DNA of 50,928 nucleotides from Cypionkella sp. (GTDB lineage Bacteria > Pseudomonadota > Alphaproteobacteria > Rhodobacterales > Rhodobacteraceae): the NCBI GenBank assembly GCA_025458525.1, contig JALOSF010000009.1, positions 1 to 50,928 on the forward strand, written 5' to 3'. The position numbers and the translations under genes were made by a program. Under the pieces are notes generated by a model. It saw nothing but the letters and a program-made list of their open reading frames with translations. It did not search any database and had not been told where the DNA came from. Within the stretch, counting starts at the first letter, position 1. Each line of letters begins with the position of its first letter. Shown here piece by piece: positions 8,041 to 16,617 of the stretch.

Positions 8041-8058
8041 CCGGGCCGCGGGGCCCGG
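8041..8058 (-). other. GC-rich stem-loop between fumC and the DUF4169 gene
   Basis: A 7-bp perfect stem CCGGGCC/GGCCCGG closes a 4-base loop just after the fumC stop. There is no run of U directly after it on the minus strand, so it is a poor intrinsic terminator; it could stabilise the fumC transcript end or attenuate read-through. Confidence 0.4.
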
Positions 8059-8066
8059 ACCGCCGG

Positions 8067-9461
8067 TCAGCCCTTCGGGCCGATCATGTCTTCGGGCCGC
8101 ACCACGCGGTCGAAGGTTTCGCCATCGACAAAGCCCAAAGCGATCGCCTCCTCGCGCAGGGTGGTGCCGTTCTTGTGCGCGGTCTTGGCCACTTTGGTCG
8201 CGTTGTCATAGCCGATGGTGGGCGCAAGCGCCGTGACCAGCATCAGCGATTCCTTCATCAGCTTGTCGATCCGCGCGGTATTCGCCTGCGTGCCGACCAC
8301 CATGTTGTCGGTGAAGGACCCAGCCGCATCGCCTAAAAGCTGCATGGATTGCAGCAGGTTATACGACATCATCGGGTTGTAGACGTTCAGCTCGAAATGC
8401 CCCTGGCTTCCGGCAAAGCCGATGGCGGCATCGTTGCCCATCACATGGGCACAGACCATGGTCAGCGCCTCGGCCTGCGTCGGGTTCACCTTGCCCGGCA
8501 TGATCGACGACCCCGGCTCATTCTCCGGCAGGATCAGCTCGCCCAGGCCCGAGCGTGGGCCGGACCCCAGAAGCCGCAGGTCATTGGCGATCTTGAACAG
8601 CGCCGCCGCCACGGTCTTGAGCGCCCCCGAGAACATCACCATCGCGTCATGGGCGGCGAGTGCTTCGAACTTGTTGGGCGCGGTCACGAACGGCAGGCCG
8701 GTAATCTCGGCAATCCGCGCCGCCACACGGGTATCCCAGCCGACGCGGGTGTTCAGCCCGGTGCCGACGGCGGTGCCACCCTGCGCCAGTTCATAGATAT
8801 CGGGCAGGCACATCTTGACCCGCGCGATGCCCTTTTCCACCTGCTTGGCATAGCCCGAAAATTCCTGCCCCAGCGTCAGGGGCGTCGCGTCCTGCGTATG
8901 GGTGCGGCCGATCTTGATGATATCCTTGAATTCTTCGGATTTCGCGACCAGCGCCGCATGCAGCTTTTCCAGCCCCGGCAGCAGCACATCGCGCGCCATC
9001 ATGCCGGTGGCCACATGCATCGCGGTGGGGAAGGTGTCGTTGGACGATTGGCCCATGTTCACATGGTCGTTCGGATGCACCGGCTTCTTGCTGCCCATCA
9101 CCCCGCCCAGCATTTCGATCGCGCGGTTCGAGATCACCTCGTTGGCGTTCATGTTGCTTTGCGTGCCCGACCCGGTCTGCCAGACCACCAGCGGGAAATT
9201 GTCGTCGAACTTGCCCTCGATCACCTCGGTCGCGGCGGCGGCAATCGCATTGCCCAGCTCGGGCGAGATGTCGCCCTGTTCGATATTCACCAGCGCGCAG
9301 GCCTTCTTGATGACCCCAAGGGCGCGGATGATGGCGACGGGTTGCTTTTCCCAGCCAATCGGAAAATTGATGATCGAGCGCTGCGTCTGCGCGCCCCAAT
9401 ACTTGTCGGCGGGAACCTCCAGCGGGCCAAAGCTGTCGGTTTCGGTGCGCGTTGCGGACAT
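8067..9461 (-). CDS. fumC: Fumarate hydratase class II
   Basis: Iron-independent fumarase of the TCA cycle: reversible hydration of fumarate to L-malate, as a cytoplasmic homotetramer. The 464-residue length is normal. The superfamily signature [13 protein letters not shown] starts at residue 317 with the catalytic loop serine at 318; the general catalytic histidine lies in [11 protein letters not shown] near residue 188. Other class II landmarks are [17 protein letters not shown] and [17 protein letters not shown] 9461 has an AGGAGG ribosome site 8 bases upstream; the frame stays open to 9518 without support. Its upstream element resembles that of glcB. Confidence 0.97.
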   Translation of the reverse strand: MSATRTETDSFGPLEVPADKYWGAQTQRSIINFPIGWEKQPVAIIRALGVIKKACALVNIEQGDISPELGNAIAAAATEVIEGKFDDNFPLVVWQTGSGTQSNMNANEVISNRAIEMLGGVMGSKKPVHPNDHVNMGQSSNDTFPTAMHVATGMMARDVLLPGLEKLHAALVAKSEEFKDIIKIGRTHTQDATPLTLGQEFSGYAKQVEKGIARVKMCLPDIYELAQGGTAVGTGLNTRVGWDTRVAARIAEITGLPFVTAPNKFEALAAHDAMVMFSGALKTVAAALFKIANDLRLLGSGPRSGLGELILPENEPGSSIMPGKVNPTQAEALTMVCAHVMGNDAAIGFAGSQGHFELNVYNPMMSYNLLQSMQLLGDAAGSFTDNMVVGTQANTARIDKLMKESLMLVTALAPTIGYDNATKVAKTAHKNGTTLREEAIALGFVDGETFDRVVRPEDMIGPKG

Positions 9462-9501
9462 CGGCAAGCCTCCTGATTTTGCTGCCCCGTGCTTAAGCGG
9501 C

Positions 9502-9537
9502 GGGAGGGCAAAAATCAATTGGCATACCGTCGCATAC
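9502..9537 (-). promoter_or_regulatory. Upstream element of fumC, resembling the one before glcB
   Basis: Plus-strand order: GGGAGGG, CAAAA, then GGCATACCGTCGCATAC. On the minus strand the last part is a direct repeat GTATGC-N4-GTATGC. The same order is seen at 1120-1153 before glcB, with the longest exact shared word about 11 bases (CCGTCGCATAC, in opposite orientation). An adjacent 6-bp stem-loop AGTGCC/GGCACT spans 9538-9554. Function is inferred from position only. Confidence 0.35.
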
Positions 9538-9574
9538 AGTGCCGAAATGGCACTTTCCCAAGGGCGCGATGCGC

Positions 9575-10030
9575 CTATTGCTTGCGGAACTTGTCGAGGC
9601 TGACGACCTGGGCATCATGCTGGGGCGGCGGTTCGTCATCGCCATCCTCGTCCTCACTGTCGTCCTCACCCTCATCGGCATGGCTTTCAAAGCGCAGACC
9701 GAATTCAACCGACGGGTCAACGAAGGTTCTGACCGCATCGAAGGGAATCACCATCGGTTCTGGCTGATTGCCGAAATTGAGCGTGATGGTGAACCCATCC
9801 TCTGTCACCACCAGGTTTTCGAACCAATGCTGGATCACGATCGTCATCTCGGCCGGATACCGGGCCTTGAGCCAATCTGCCATCTCGACTTCGGGGTGGG
9901 TCGTGTCGAAGGTGATAAAGAAATGATGCGCCCCCGGCAGGCCGTTGTCGGCCACATCCTCCAGCACGGACTGGATAAGGCTGCGCATCGCGCGATGCAT
10001 CAGATTCCCGTAATCGATCGACCGCGCCAT
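9575..10030 (-). CDS. sspB: SspB, ClpXP adaptor (alphaproteobacterial form)
   Basis: SspB tethers ssrA-tagged and other substrates to the ClpXP protease. This 151-residue protein matches the alphaproteobacterial family ([20 protein letters not shown] start; [20 protein letters not shown]; the substrate-groove strand [17 protein letters not shown]). A long acidic, disordered linker (about residues 115-135, Asp/Glu rich) leads to the C-terminal VVSLDKFRK tail, the part that docks on the ClpX N-domain. It is read alone on the minus strand between chrA and fumC. Confidence 0.95.
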   Translation of the reverse strand: MARSIDYGNLMHRAMRSLIQSVLEDVADNGLPGAHHFFITFDTTHPEVEMADWLKARYPAEMTIVIQHWFENLVVTEDGFTITLNFGNQPEPMVIPFDAVRTFVDPSVEFGLRFESHADEGEDDSEDEDGDDEPPPQHDAQVVSLDKFRKQ

Positions 10031-10098
10031 CCTGAACCCTCAACTTGTCGTGGCCCCAGCATAGGCGTTTTGCCCCCGAAGGAAAGGGGGCAGGGGCG

Positions 10099-11349
10099 TC
10101 AGATCAGGCTGATTGCGCCCGATGCGCATGCCGAAATCGCCAGAACCTGCCACAAGGGCCGGTGAAACCGCAGCAAAAGCAGCGCCGACAGAAGGGCAAG
10201 CCCAAGGGCGGGCAGGTTGAGGCTTTTGACATCGGGCCACAGCAGGGAAAGCGGGCCAAACTGGGCCTGGCCGATCTGGCCGAACAGCAGGTGGAGCGTG
10301 AACCAGAGCGACAGATTCGCGATCACACCGACCACCGCCGCCATGATCGCCGACAAGGCGCCCGCAAGCCGGGGATCGGCGGTGATCCGCGCAAGATAGG
10401 GGGCGGCGACGAAAATCCACAGAAAGCAGGGGATGAAGGTCATCCACAGCGCGACGACCGCCCCCATCACCGCAAGGCCCCAGCCGCCTGCACCATAGCC
10501 CGCCATGAAGCCCACGAATTCATTCACAAGGATCAGCGGGCCGGGCGTGGTTTCCGCCAAACCCAATCCCGCCATCATCTGCGTCGTGGTCAACCAGCCA
10601 AAGCCCTGCACCACCTCTTGCGTCATCCAGGCCAGAACGGCATAGGCGCCGCCAAAGGTCAGCACCGCCAGTTTGGAAAAAAACCAGCCGATGTCGAACA
10701 GGATACCGCCGTAAAGCCAGAGCGCGCCCAAGGGGACAAGCCAGATCGCCCCCCACAGCAGCAGCGTGGGCAAGGTTCGGGCGGCGCCGGGCGGGGCTGC
10801 ATCGACATCGCGGTCGGGTGCTGCTTGCGCCGACACCAGCCCCCAAAGCCCCGCCAGAAGAATCACCAGGGGAAACGGCAGGTTGAAGGCAAACAGGCCC
10901 AGAAAGGCAAGGGCCGCAATCGCCCAGGCGGTCGGCCTCCTGAGCGCCTTTTTCGACACGCGCAGCAGCGCCTCGATCACGATGGCAATCACCGCCGCCT
11001 GCACGCCCAGAAACAGCGCCTGCATCACCGGCAGATCGCCCCAGGCCGCATAGACAGCCGACAGGGCCAGCACGATCAGCGCGCCGGGCAGCACGAACAA
11101 CGTGCCCGCAACAACCCCGCCCAAAGTGCCATGCAGCCGCCAGCCGCACCAGGTGGCAAGCTGCATCGCCTCTGGCCCCGGCAGCAGCATGCAGAATGAC
11201 AGGGCCGACAGATAATCCTTTTCGGTCAGCCACCTGCGCTCCTCTACCAGAACGCGGTGCATCAGGGCGATCTGCGCTGCGGGTCCGCCAAAGGACAACA
11301 GGCCGATCCGGGCAAAGCTGTGGGTCAGGTCACGAAGGGTCGGGGGCAT
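10099..11349 (-). CDS. chrA: Chromate transporter, ChrA (CHR) family
   Basis: An inner-membrane protein of 416 residues with about ten to twelve hydrophobic segments arranged as two homologous CHR halves. The first half opens with FARIGLLSFGGPAAQIALMH and has PGPEAMQLATWCGW; the second opens with FFSKLAVLTFGGAYAVLAWM and has GLAETTPGPLILVNEFVG. Members move chromate out of the cell, probably in exchange with protons or sulfate, giving chromate resistance; several act on other anions, so the substrate here is presumed. ATG 11349 fits the family start. The frame remains open to 11490, through a stem-loop region that is more likely RNA than protein. Confidence 0.9.
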   Translation of the reverse strand: MPPTLRDLTHSFARIGLLSFGGPAAQIALMHRVLVEERRWLTEKDYLSALSFCMLLPGPEAMQLATWCGWRLHGTLGGVVAGTLFVLPGALIVLALSAVYAAWGDLPVMQALFLGVQAAVIAIVIEALLRVSKKALRRPTAWAIAALAFLGLFAFNLPFPLVILLAGLWGLVSAQAAPDRDVDAAPPGAARTLPTLLLWGAIWLVPLGALWLYGGILFDIGWFFSKLAVLTFGGAYAVLAWMTQEVVQGFGWLTTTQMMAGLGLAETTPGPLILVNEFVGFMAGYGAGGWGLAVMGAVVALWMTFIPCFLWIFVAAPYLARITADPRLAGALSAIMAAVVGVIANLSLWFTLHLLFGQIGQAQFGPLSLLWPDVKSLNLPALGLALLSALLLLRFHRPLWQVLAISACASGAISLI

Positions 11350-11385
11350 CGGCGCAGGATAGGGGGGCAATATGACAGGAGCAAT

Positions 11386-11420
11386 ACGAAAGCCCCGCCG
11401 GACACAGAGGCCCGGCGGGG
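11386..11420 (-). terminator. Intrinsic terminator of the apt operon or of a small RNA
   Basis: Perfect 9-bp stem CCCCGCCGG (11393-11401) with CCGGCGGGG (11412-11420), 10-base loop, followed on the minus strand by CTTTCGT. It sits 170 bases after the apt stop and 40 bases before the chrA start. Confidence 0.65.
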
Positions 11421-11520
11421 TGGGGTCGTGATGACGTGTGATTGCAAGCAGCACGTCATTCAGAGGGAAGGTCGCCCCCTGTGCAAGCAACAGCGTGACT
11501 GAAAGCCGCGCAGACCCTGT
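11386..11520 (-). ncRNA. Candidate small RNA or structured apt 3' leader
   Basis: The 240-base gap between apt and chrA holds three stem-loops in a row on the minus strand: an imperfect one at 11461-11481 (CAGAGGG with CCCCCTG, one mismatch), a perfect 8-bp stem ATGACGTG/CACGTCAT at 11431-11438 and 11452-11459, and the terminator hairpin at 11393-11420. A possible TAGACA -10 box lies at 11518-11523 but I see no good -35. It could be an independent RNA, a processed 3' UTR of apt, or a leader of chrA. No known RNA family was recognised. Confidence 0.35.
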
Positions 11521-11589
11521 CTAGGCGTGATTCCCTAAGGCAGGATTAATGTCAGTGTCACAGGCGGAAAAGAGCGGGGGATATCCTGG

Positions 11590-12129
11590 TCACAACCCCT
11601 CGAAAGCGCACAGGGCATGCACGTCCATCCCCATGGCTTCAAGCCGTGTGCGCCCGCCCAGATCGGGCAGATCGACCACAAAGGCACAGCCCACCACCTG
11701 CGCGCCCAGCCGTTCGATCAGCTTGATGCCCGCCTCGGCGGTGCCGCCCGTGGCAAGCAGGTCATCGACCAGCAAAACCTTTTCCCCCGGCTGCATCGCA
11801 TCGTCATGCACTTCGACCACCGCCTCGCCATATTCCAGCGTATAGGCTTGCGAAATGGTCTGGCCGGGCAGTTTGCCCTTCTTGCGGATCGGCACGAAGC
11901 CGGTCGAAAGCTGATGCGCCACGGCCCCCCCAAGGATGAAGCCCCGCGCCTCCAGCCCCACGACCTTGTCGATGCGCATCCCGGCATAGGGGGCAAGCAG
12001 CTGATCGACGCACATGCGAAACCCGCGCGGATCGGCGAACAGCGTGGTGACATCGCGGAACAGGATGCCTTCGTGCGGGAAATCGACGATGGTGCGGATG
12101 TAGTCCTTCACGGTCTTGCGCGCAGTCAT
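11590..12129 (-). CDS. apt: Adenine phosphoribosyltransferase
   Basis: Salvages adenine with PRPP to make AMP in the cytoplasm. The 179-residue length is standard. It opens with [25 protein letters not shown] and has the PRPP-binding signature [16 protein letters not shown] near residue 120-135. The start codon overlaps the stop of the DUF2927 gene (ATGA), the last of three coupled genes read mtnP, DUF2927, apt. The order makes sense chemically: MtnP releases adenine from methylthioadenosine and Apt recovers it. Confidence 0.96.
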   Translation of the reverse strand: MTARKTVKDYIRTIVDFPHEGILFRDVTTLFADPRGFRMCVDQLLAPYAGMRIDKVVGLEARGFILGGAVAHQLSTGFVPIRKKGKLPGQTISQAYTLEYGEAVVEVHDDAMQPGEKVLLVDDLLATGGTAEAGIKLIERLGAQVVGCAFVVDLPDLGGRTRLEAMGMDVHALCAFEGL

Positions 12130-12806
12130 GGGGCCTCAAGCGGTTGGGGCGGGTAAAGCCAGCGCAACAACCGCGCATCCTGACCCGCGATGGTGATGGT
12201 CGCATTCGATGTCTGCGACAGGATCGACACAGCTTCATAGGCCGGGCCGTCGATGTCAAACAGCGGGCCAGTGGTTTGAAACACCTCCTCCAGCACGACC
12301 GACACGATGTCGCCGGGTGCGATCTGGTTTGAAATCAGGATCGAGGCGTCGGTGATCTGCTGCGCCTCGTTCCACCAGAGCGAGGCATAGCCGACCCCCA
12401 TCGTCCCGGCGGCCGAAACGCCGGGCACCGCAGCGACCGGGCCGCCTTCGGGCACATCGGTCAGCGTCAGGCGGATGTCGGCCTCAGGCCCTGCGATGCG
12501 GCGCAGGGAAAGGCCGGAGCCTGCGCCGTTGATCTGGGCGATGGCATAGTCCAGCGTGACAGACAGAAGCATCCGCAAGATCAGGCTGCTTTCCACCGTG
12601 GAGGGGAGCATGGCCACCGTCACCGCGCGCGCGGGCCAGCGCACCGGCGCGATCTGGCAGGCTTGCCCGGGGGCCGCGCCACAGGTCGCGGCGCGAAAGA
12701 ACACCTCATCCGGGACGATACCCCCCAGCGGCACCGCGTCAAAGGCAAGCGCCGGGCCGGCCGACCACAGCCAGATCGCAACGAGCCGCGCCAGCGATGA
12801 CGTCAC
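12126..12806 (-). CDS. Exported DUF2927 protein in the adenine-salvage operon
   Basis: A 226-residue protein with an apparent signal peptide ([19 protein letters not shown] at the N-terminus, cleavage likely after ALA). The rest matches the DUF2927 type, with an N-terminal cysteine pair ([11 protein letters not shown]), the core [21 protein letters not shown] and the region [15 protein letters not shown]. It starts with GTG in a GTGA overlap with mtnP and ends in an ATGA overlap with apt, so the three are translationally coupled. DUF2927 includes proteins that look like degenerate secreted zinc peptidases. No HExxH is visible here (the matching place reads LEEVFQ), so activity is doubtful. 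Function unknown. Confidence 0.8.
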   Translation of the reverse strand: MTSSLARLVAIWLWSAGPALAFDAVPLGGIVPDEVFFRAATCGAAPGQACQIAPVRWPARAVTVAMLPSTVESSLILRMLLSVTLDYAIAQINGAGSGLSLRRIAGPEADIRLTLTDVPEGGPVAAVPGVSAAGTMGVGYASLWWNEAQQITDASILISNQIAPGDIVSVVLEEVFQTTGPLFDIDGPAYEAVSILSQTSNATITIAGQDARLLRWLYPPQPLEAP

Positions 12807-13669
12807 AGAACCCGCCCGGCCACGGCATCCAGCTTGGCCAACAGGTCAGGGTCGCGCTGGGCGGGCGCTGTCATCAGCGCGTGATCCAGCGCCCGGTCGC
12901 AGCCATGCGGGCAAGGCGCGCGCGCGGACTCAAGACGGGCGGGCAGACGCGCCACCAGATCGCGCGCCAGACCTGCGTTGCGCCCCATGATGGCCACCAC
13001 CTGCGCCACATCCACCGCGCCATGCGACGGGTGCCAGCAGTCGAAATCCGTGACCATCGCAAGGCTGGCATAGCAAAGCTCGGCCTCGCGCGCCAGTTTT
13101 GCCTCTGGCATTCCGGTCATGCCGATCAGGTCCGCGCCCCATTGGCGGTAAAGCCGGCTTTCCGCCAGGGTGGAAAACTGCGGCCCCTCCATCGCGATAT
13201 AGGTCGCACCGTCATGCACCCGCGCACCCGCCGCGCGGGCTGCGGCGGCGACATGGGCCGACAGGCGCGGGCAGGTCGGGTGGGCAAAGCCGACATGGGC
13301 CACGCAGCCGCTGCCAAAGAAGGATTTTTCCCGCGCAAAGGTGCGGTCAATGTATTGGTCCACCACCACGAAATCGCCCGGCGCCATATCTTCGCGCAAT
13401 GACCCCACCGCCGACAGGGCCACCACATCGGTGCAGCCCAGCCGCTTCAGCGCATCGATGTTCGCCCGGTAGTTCACGGTGCTGGGCGCATGGACATGGC
13501 CACGCCCGTGGCGCGGCAAAAAGGCCATCGCCACCCCGTTCAGACGGCCCACCAGCACCTCGTCCGACGGTTTGCCCCACGGGGTCTTGACCCGCACCCA
13601 GCTCGCGCCCTCCAGCCCATCGATCTGATAGACGCCCGAGCCGCCGATGATGCCGATCATGGTGTCCAT
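12803..13669 (-). CDS. mtnP: S-methyl-5'-thioadenosine phosphorylase
   Basis: Cleaves methylthioadenosine, a by-product of polyamine synthesis, into adenine and methylthioribose-1-phosphate. The 288-residue protein has the PNP/MTAP signature: IGIIGGSGVYQIDGLEG at the start, LPRHGRGHVHAPSTVNYRANIDALK, the ANID-type segment, and EGPQFSTLAESRLYRQWGADLIGMTGMPEAKLAREAELCYA (split here as one continuous region, about residues 165-205). ATG 13669 has a GGGAGGG ribosome site. A downstream in-frame ATG (13660) is less well placed. First gene of the mtnP-DUF2927-apt operon. Confidence 0.95.
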   Translation of the reverse strand: MDTMIGIIGGSGVYQIDGLEGASWVRVKTPWGKPSDEVLVGRLNGVAMAFLPRHGRGHVHAPSTVNYRANIDALKRLGCTDVVALSAVGSLREDMAPGDFVVVDQYIDRTFAREKSFFGSGCVAHVGFAHPTCPRLSAHVAAAARAAGARVHDGATYIAMEGPQFSTLAESRLYRQWGADLIGMTGMPEAKLAREAELCYASLAMVTDFDCWHPSHGAVDVAQVVAIMGRNAGLARDLVARLPARLESARAPCPHGCDRALDHALMTAPAQRDPDLLAKLDAVAGRVL

Positions 13670-13869
13670 TTCCACCCTCCCGTCCTGTCTTGGCCTGATC
13701 TTAGGCCGGGGCCGGGGCCGGGGGAAGGGGGCGGTTCCGCCGATGGGGCAGCACGGGGCCCTTTGCGGCACAAAGAGGCGCCGCAGGGCGGCGAGGTAAG
13801 GTTTGCCGACTTGATCGGTTGACCCAAGCCCGACATGATCTGCGCAACCAACACAAGGGAGCGGTGCGG

Positions 13870-14538
13870 ATGAAGGCGGGACTTGCAGGAATGATGTGGT
13901 TTGCGCTTGCAGCGGGCGCCTTTGCGCAGGGCGAGCAGAAGGTGGTGATTGCCGAATGCGATGCCGGCGGGGCCTGCCGCTGCTATCTGTCCGACACCAC
14001 GATGAACGATGCAGCCCTTGCGCTGGGCACCGATCTGCCGGCCGATCCCGACAGCTTTCTGCTGGCAGGGCCTGATGGCAGTCTGACCTGGTCGCCCATC
14101 ACGCGCAATGATCTGGAAATCGCGCTGGGCGGGGGCGGCACCTGCCCGGTGGAACTGTTCCAGGACTGGACGCCCGAGAACGGCACCTGGGATGGCACGA
14201 CGGTGCTGCGCGGCGCCTCGGGCGCGCCGGAATGCAGCCAGATCGGTGCCATGGCGGTGGGGATGATGAACAGCGCCTTGGGCGCGGCCACCGTGGATTG
14301 GGGCGGGCGGTTCGACATGAACCGCTTCTACGCAGCCACCGGGCCAGAGGCGGGCGATGATGTGCCAGTCTGGACAGAAACCGGGCCCCACACGGCACGC
14401 GGCACCGGCGGCGGCGATGGGATGACCACGGCCTATGACGCGCGCCTTCTGACCCCGCGCCGCTTTACGCTCGACACGCGGATCAGCGGCGAAGGCTGCG
14501 TCTTTGACCTGCGCAGCGATGTGCGCAAGGTGAACTGA
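13870..14538 (+). CDS. Exported protein of unknown function
   Basis: A 222-residue protein with a clear signal peptide (MKAGLAGMMWFALAAGAFAQG, cleavage after AFA). The mature part carries cysteines early (ECDAGGACRCYLSD), in GGTCPVELF, in GAPECSQIG and near the C-terminus (EGCVFDL), so disulfides in the periplasm are likely. Glycine and aspartate are common, with repeated W-containing segments (TPENGTWDGTTVLRG; GAATVDWGGRFDMNRFY) and a beta-rich look. ATG 13870 follows a GGGAGCGG site. I do not recognise a domain. It stands alone, divergent from mtnP. Confidence 0.7.
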   Translation: MKAGLAGMMWFALAAGAFAQGEQKVVIAECDAGGACRCYLSDTTMNDAALALGTDLPADPDSFLLAGPDGSLTWSPITRNDLEIALGGGGTCPVELFQDWTPENGTWDGTTVLRGASGAPECSQIGAMAVGMMNSALGAATVDWGGRFDMNRFYAATGPEAGDDVPVWTETGPHTARGTGGGDGMTTAYDARLLTPRRFTLDTRISGEGCVFDLRSDVRKVN

Positions 14539-14610
14539 TCCGCCAGCCTGCCCGACGATGCCGGGGCCGGGGCGGGTGCGGGGGTGGGGCCAGCCCGTCC
14601 CCCGCCGGCC

Positions 14611-15195
14611 TCAACGCTCGCCGGGGCGCAGAAATTCGAACACCTCTTGCACCACCGCATAGTCGCGATACCCCATCCGGGCGAGGGGGTGATAGCGCGT
14701 CGGGTCAAAGCGCCCGTTCACCACGCAATCATCGCGCAGGTGGATGCCCGTCACCTCGCCCAGAATCAGGTAATTGTGCTGTCCTTTCAACGCGATCACC
14801 TGTGTCACGCGACATTCGAGTGTGGCGGGCGCGCCCTCCACGCGCGGGCAGGGGATCGTGCTGCATTCCGCCTTGGCAACACCGGCGGCGGCAAATTCGT
14901 CGGTCCCGTGCGGCAGCGGCGCCGATGTGGCGCTCATCTGCGCCAAAGCCTCGGAGGCGACGATATTGGCCGCAAAGACCCCTGTTTCGCGCAGGTTGGC
15001 CAGACTGTCCTTGGCGCCGGTCGAGGCGAACATCACCTGCGGCGGCACATAGGCCACCGCGTTGAAAAAGGAATAGGGGGCCAGGTTGTCGCCCGCGCTG
15101 CCACGGGTGGAAATCCAGCCGATGGGCCGCGGGGTCACGATGGCGTTGAACGGGTTATGCGGCAATCCGTGGCCATCTTCGGGGCGGTAGAACAT
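14611..15195 (-). CDS. Flavin reductase family (FMN-binding split-barrel) protein
   Basis: A 194-residue FMN-binding split-barrel protein of the flavin reductase-like family. Landmarks are NPFNAIVTPRPIGWISTRG near the N-terminus (FMN contact), NLAPYSFFNAVAYVPPQVMF, and the C-terminal LGEVTGIHLRDD. Members reduce flavins with NAD(P)H or act as oxidoreductases of unknown partner. No monooxygenase gene is adjacent, so the partner is unclear. ATG 15195 has an AAGGA site 8 bases upstream. It is divergent from the GNAT gene. Confidence 0.88.
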   Translation of the reverse strand: MFYRPEDGHGLPHNPFNAIVTPRPIGWISTRGSAGDNLAPYSFFNAVAYVPPQVMFASTGAKDSLANLRETGVFAANIVASEALAQMSATSAPLPHGTDEFAAAGVAKAECSTIPCPRVEGAPATLECRVTQVIALKGQHNYLILGEVTGIHLRDDCVVNGRFDPTRYHPLARMGYRDYAVVQEVFEFLRPGER

Positions 15196-15315
15196 TGGCG
15201 GGTCCTTCGGGCAAGAGGATTTGAACCTGACATAAACGCATGTTAGGCGCGCAGTCACGGGGCTGCGGGTCGGAATCGACCGCGCGGAGAGGCAGAAGCG
15301 CGGAGGACGGGCCGG

Positions 15316-15801
15316 GTGTACAGGCTTGAGGAAGAAACGGAGGACGACTGGTGGGAAGTCGAGGCGCTCTATGACTTGTGTTTTGCCCCCGGCCGCACGG
15401 CGCTGTCGTCTTACCGCTTGCGCGAGGGGGTGCCAACGGTTGGCGCCCTGTGCCTCACTCTGCGCGATGCCGATGGCACCCTGGCCGCGGTGATCCGCTA
15501 TTGGCCGGCTCTGGTCGGAGGGCAGGATGTGCTGCTGCTGGGGCCGGTCGCGGTGCATCCGACCCGGCAGGGCGAAGGTCTGGGCGGCCTGTTGATCAAC
15601 GAAAGTCTGGCCGAGGCCCGGCGTCTGGGCTGGGAACGGGTGCTTCTGGTGGGCGATGCGCCCTATTACGGCCGCTTCGGCTTTCGCAAGCTCGAGGGGG
15701 TGGTGATGCCCCCCCCGACGAACCCCGACCGGGTGTTGGGCCTTGCGCTGAAGGCCGGGGCCTGGGATGGCGTCACGGGTGCGGTGACAAAAGCCACCTG
15801 A
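15316..15801 (+). CDS. GNAT family N-acetyltransferase
   Basis: A 161-residue acyltransferase of the GCN5-related fold, using acetyl-CoA. The acetyl-CoA-binding motif A is seen as LLGPVAVHPTRQGEGLGGLLINESL (about residues 74-98), and motif B as VLLVGDAPYYGRFGFRKLE, typical of the YhbS-like (COG3153) group. The start is GTG 15316 with a GGAGG site at 15302-15306. The acceptor is unknown. The EcsC-family gene follows after 41 bases. Confidence 0.88.
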   Translation: MYRLEEETEDDWWEVEALYDLCFAPGRTALSSYRLREGVPTVGALCLTLRDADGTLAAVIRYWPALVGGQDVLLLGPVAVHPTRQGEGLGGLLINESLAEARRLGWERVLLVGDAPYYGRFGFRKLEGVVMPPPTNPDRVLGLALKAGAWDGVTGAVTKAT

Positions 15802-15842
15802 AGGCCCATTGTGCGGCGGCAAATCCTTCCCATATCTGGAGG

Positions 15843-16616
15843 ATGGACCCTTTGCCGATCGATCATTCCACCATCGTGCCGCCCGGCGCCGCCTTGCCCG
15901 AGATCCGCGATCTTGCGGCGCGGCATCGCCGGGCCAACGGTCCGGTCATCAGTCTGGTGAACCGGCTGGGTGGCACGCTGGAAAAGCAGATGGCCTTGGT
16001 GCCAGAGGCCTATCGCACGCAGATCGAGCGTGTCGTGGCCCAGGCGCTTTCGGCGGCGATGACCGTCGCGGGCCAAGGCGACCGTTTGCCCGATACCGGG
16101 CCGCGCGGGCCGCTCTTTGCCGCCATGGCCAGCGGGGCGGCCGGGGGGGCGGGGGGGCTGCCCACCGCGCTTGCCGAATTGCCGGTGGCGGTCACGCTCA
16201 TCCTGCACGCGATCCGGCAGGCGGCGCGGGCCGAGGGGTTCGACCCTGACGATCCCGCCATTCGGGCAGAATGCATCCGTGTGTTTGGCGCGGGCAGCCC
16301 GCTGGCCGAAGACGACGGGATCAACACCAGTTTCTTTTCCGCGCGGCTTACCCTGACCGGGCCTGCCGTGCAAAAGCTGATCGCCACGGTGGCGCCAAAG
16401 CTGGCCGCGGCGCTTGGGCAAAAGCTGGCGGCGCAAGCGGTGCCTGTGATCGGCGCGGTCACGGGGGCCGCGCTCAACGCCGCGTTCATGAACTATTACA
16501 CCGAGATTGCGCGCGTGCGCTTTGCCCTGCTGCGGCTTGGTCAGATTCACGGCGCCGAACAGGTGATGGTCGAGTTTCGCGCCGCCGTGGACGCACCGCG
16601 CGTGACCAAAGCCTAG
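15843..16616 (+). CDS. EcsC family protein
   Basis: A 257-residue protein of the EcsC family, named after the third gene of the Bacillus ecs locus; biochemical role unknown. The family part spans most of the protein: VISLVNRLGGTLEKQMALVP, then a glycine/alanine-rich hydrophobic hairpin GAAGGAGGLPTALAELPVAVTLILHAIR, and a C-terminal helical region with PVIGAVTGAALNAAFMNYYTEIARVRFALLRL. The hydrophobic segments suggest membrane association. It is read in the same direction as the GNAT gene and ends one base from the stop of the convergent GntR gene. Confidence 0.82.
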   Translation: MDPLPIDHSTIVPPGAALPEIRDLAARHRRANGPVISLVNRLGGTLEKQMALVPEAYRTQIERVVAQALSAAMTVAGQGDRLPDTGPRGPLFAAMASGAAGGAGGLPTALAELPVAVTLILHAIRQAARAEGFDPDDPAIRAECIRVFGAGSPLAEDDGINTSFFSARLTLTGPAVQKLIATVAPKLAAALGQKLAAQAVPVIGAVTGAALNAAFMNYYTEIARVRFALLRLGQIHGAEQVMVEFRAAVDAPRVTKA

Positions 16617-16617
16617 G

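Noticed and set aside
10071..10092. A stem TGCCCCC/GGGGGCA between sspB and chrA as a terminator.
   Set aside because: No U tract on either strand; at best a weak structure, so it was not listed.
11350..11490. An N-terminal extension of chrA from a TTG at 11490.
   Set aside because: It reads through a perfect terminator hairpin and an 8-bp stem-loop, and the ChrA family start is at 11349.
13701..13722. Short GC repeats (CCGGGG three times) upstream of mtnP.
   Set aside because: Low-complexity GC tract expected in this genome; no regulatory sense visible.
15195..15230. A tRNA-like T-arm on the minus strand (GGTTCAAATCC followed by a CCGCCA-like end) just before the flavin reductase start.
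   Set aside because: The T-stem would have two mismatches of five pairs, and no matching acceptor, D-arm or anticodon arm lies upstream. It is probably chance, or at most a tRNA scrap.
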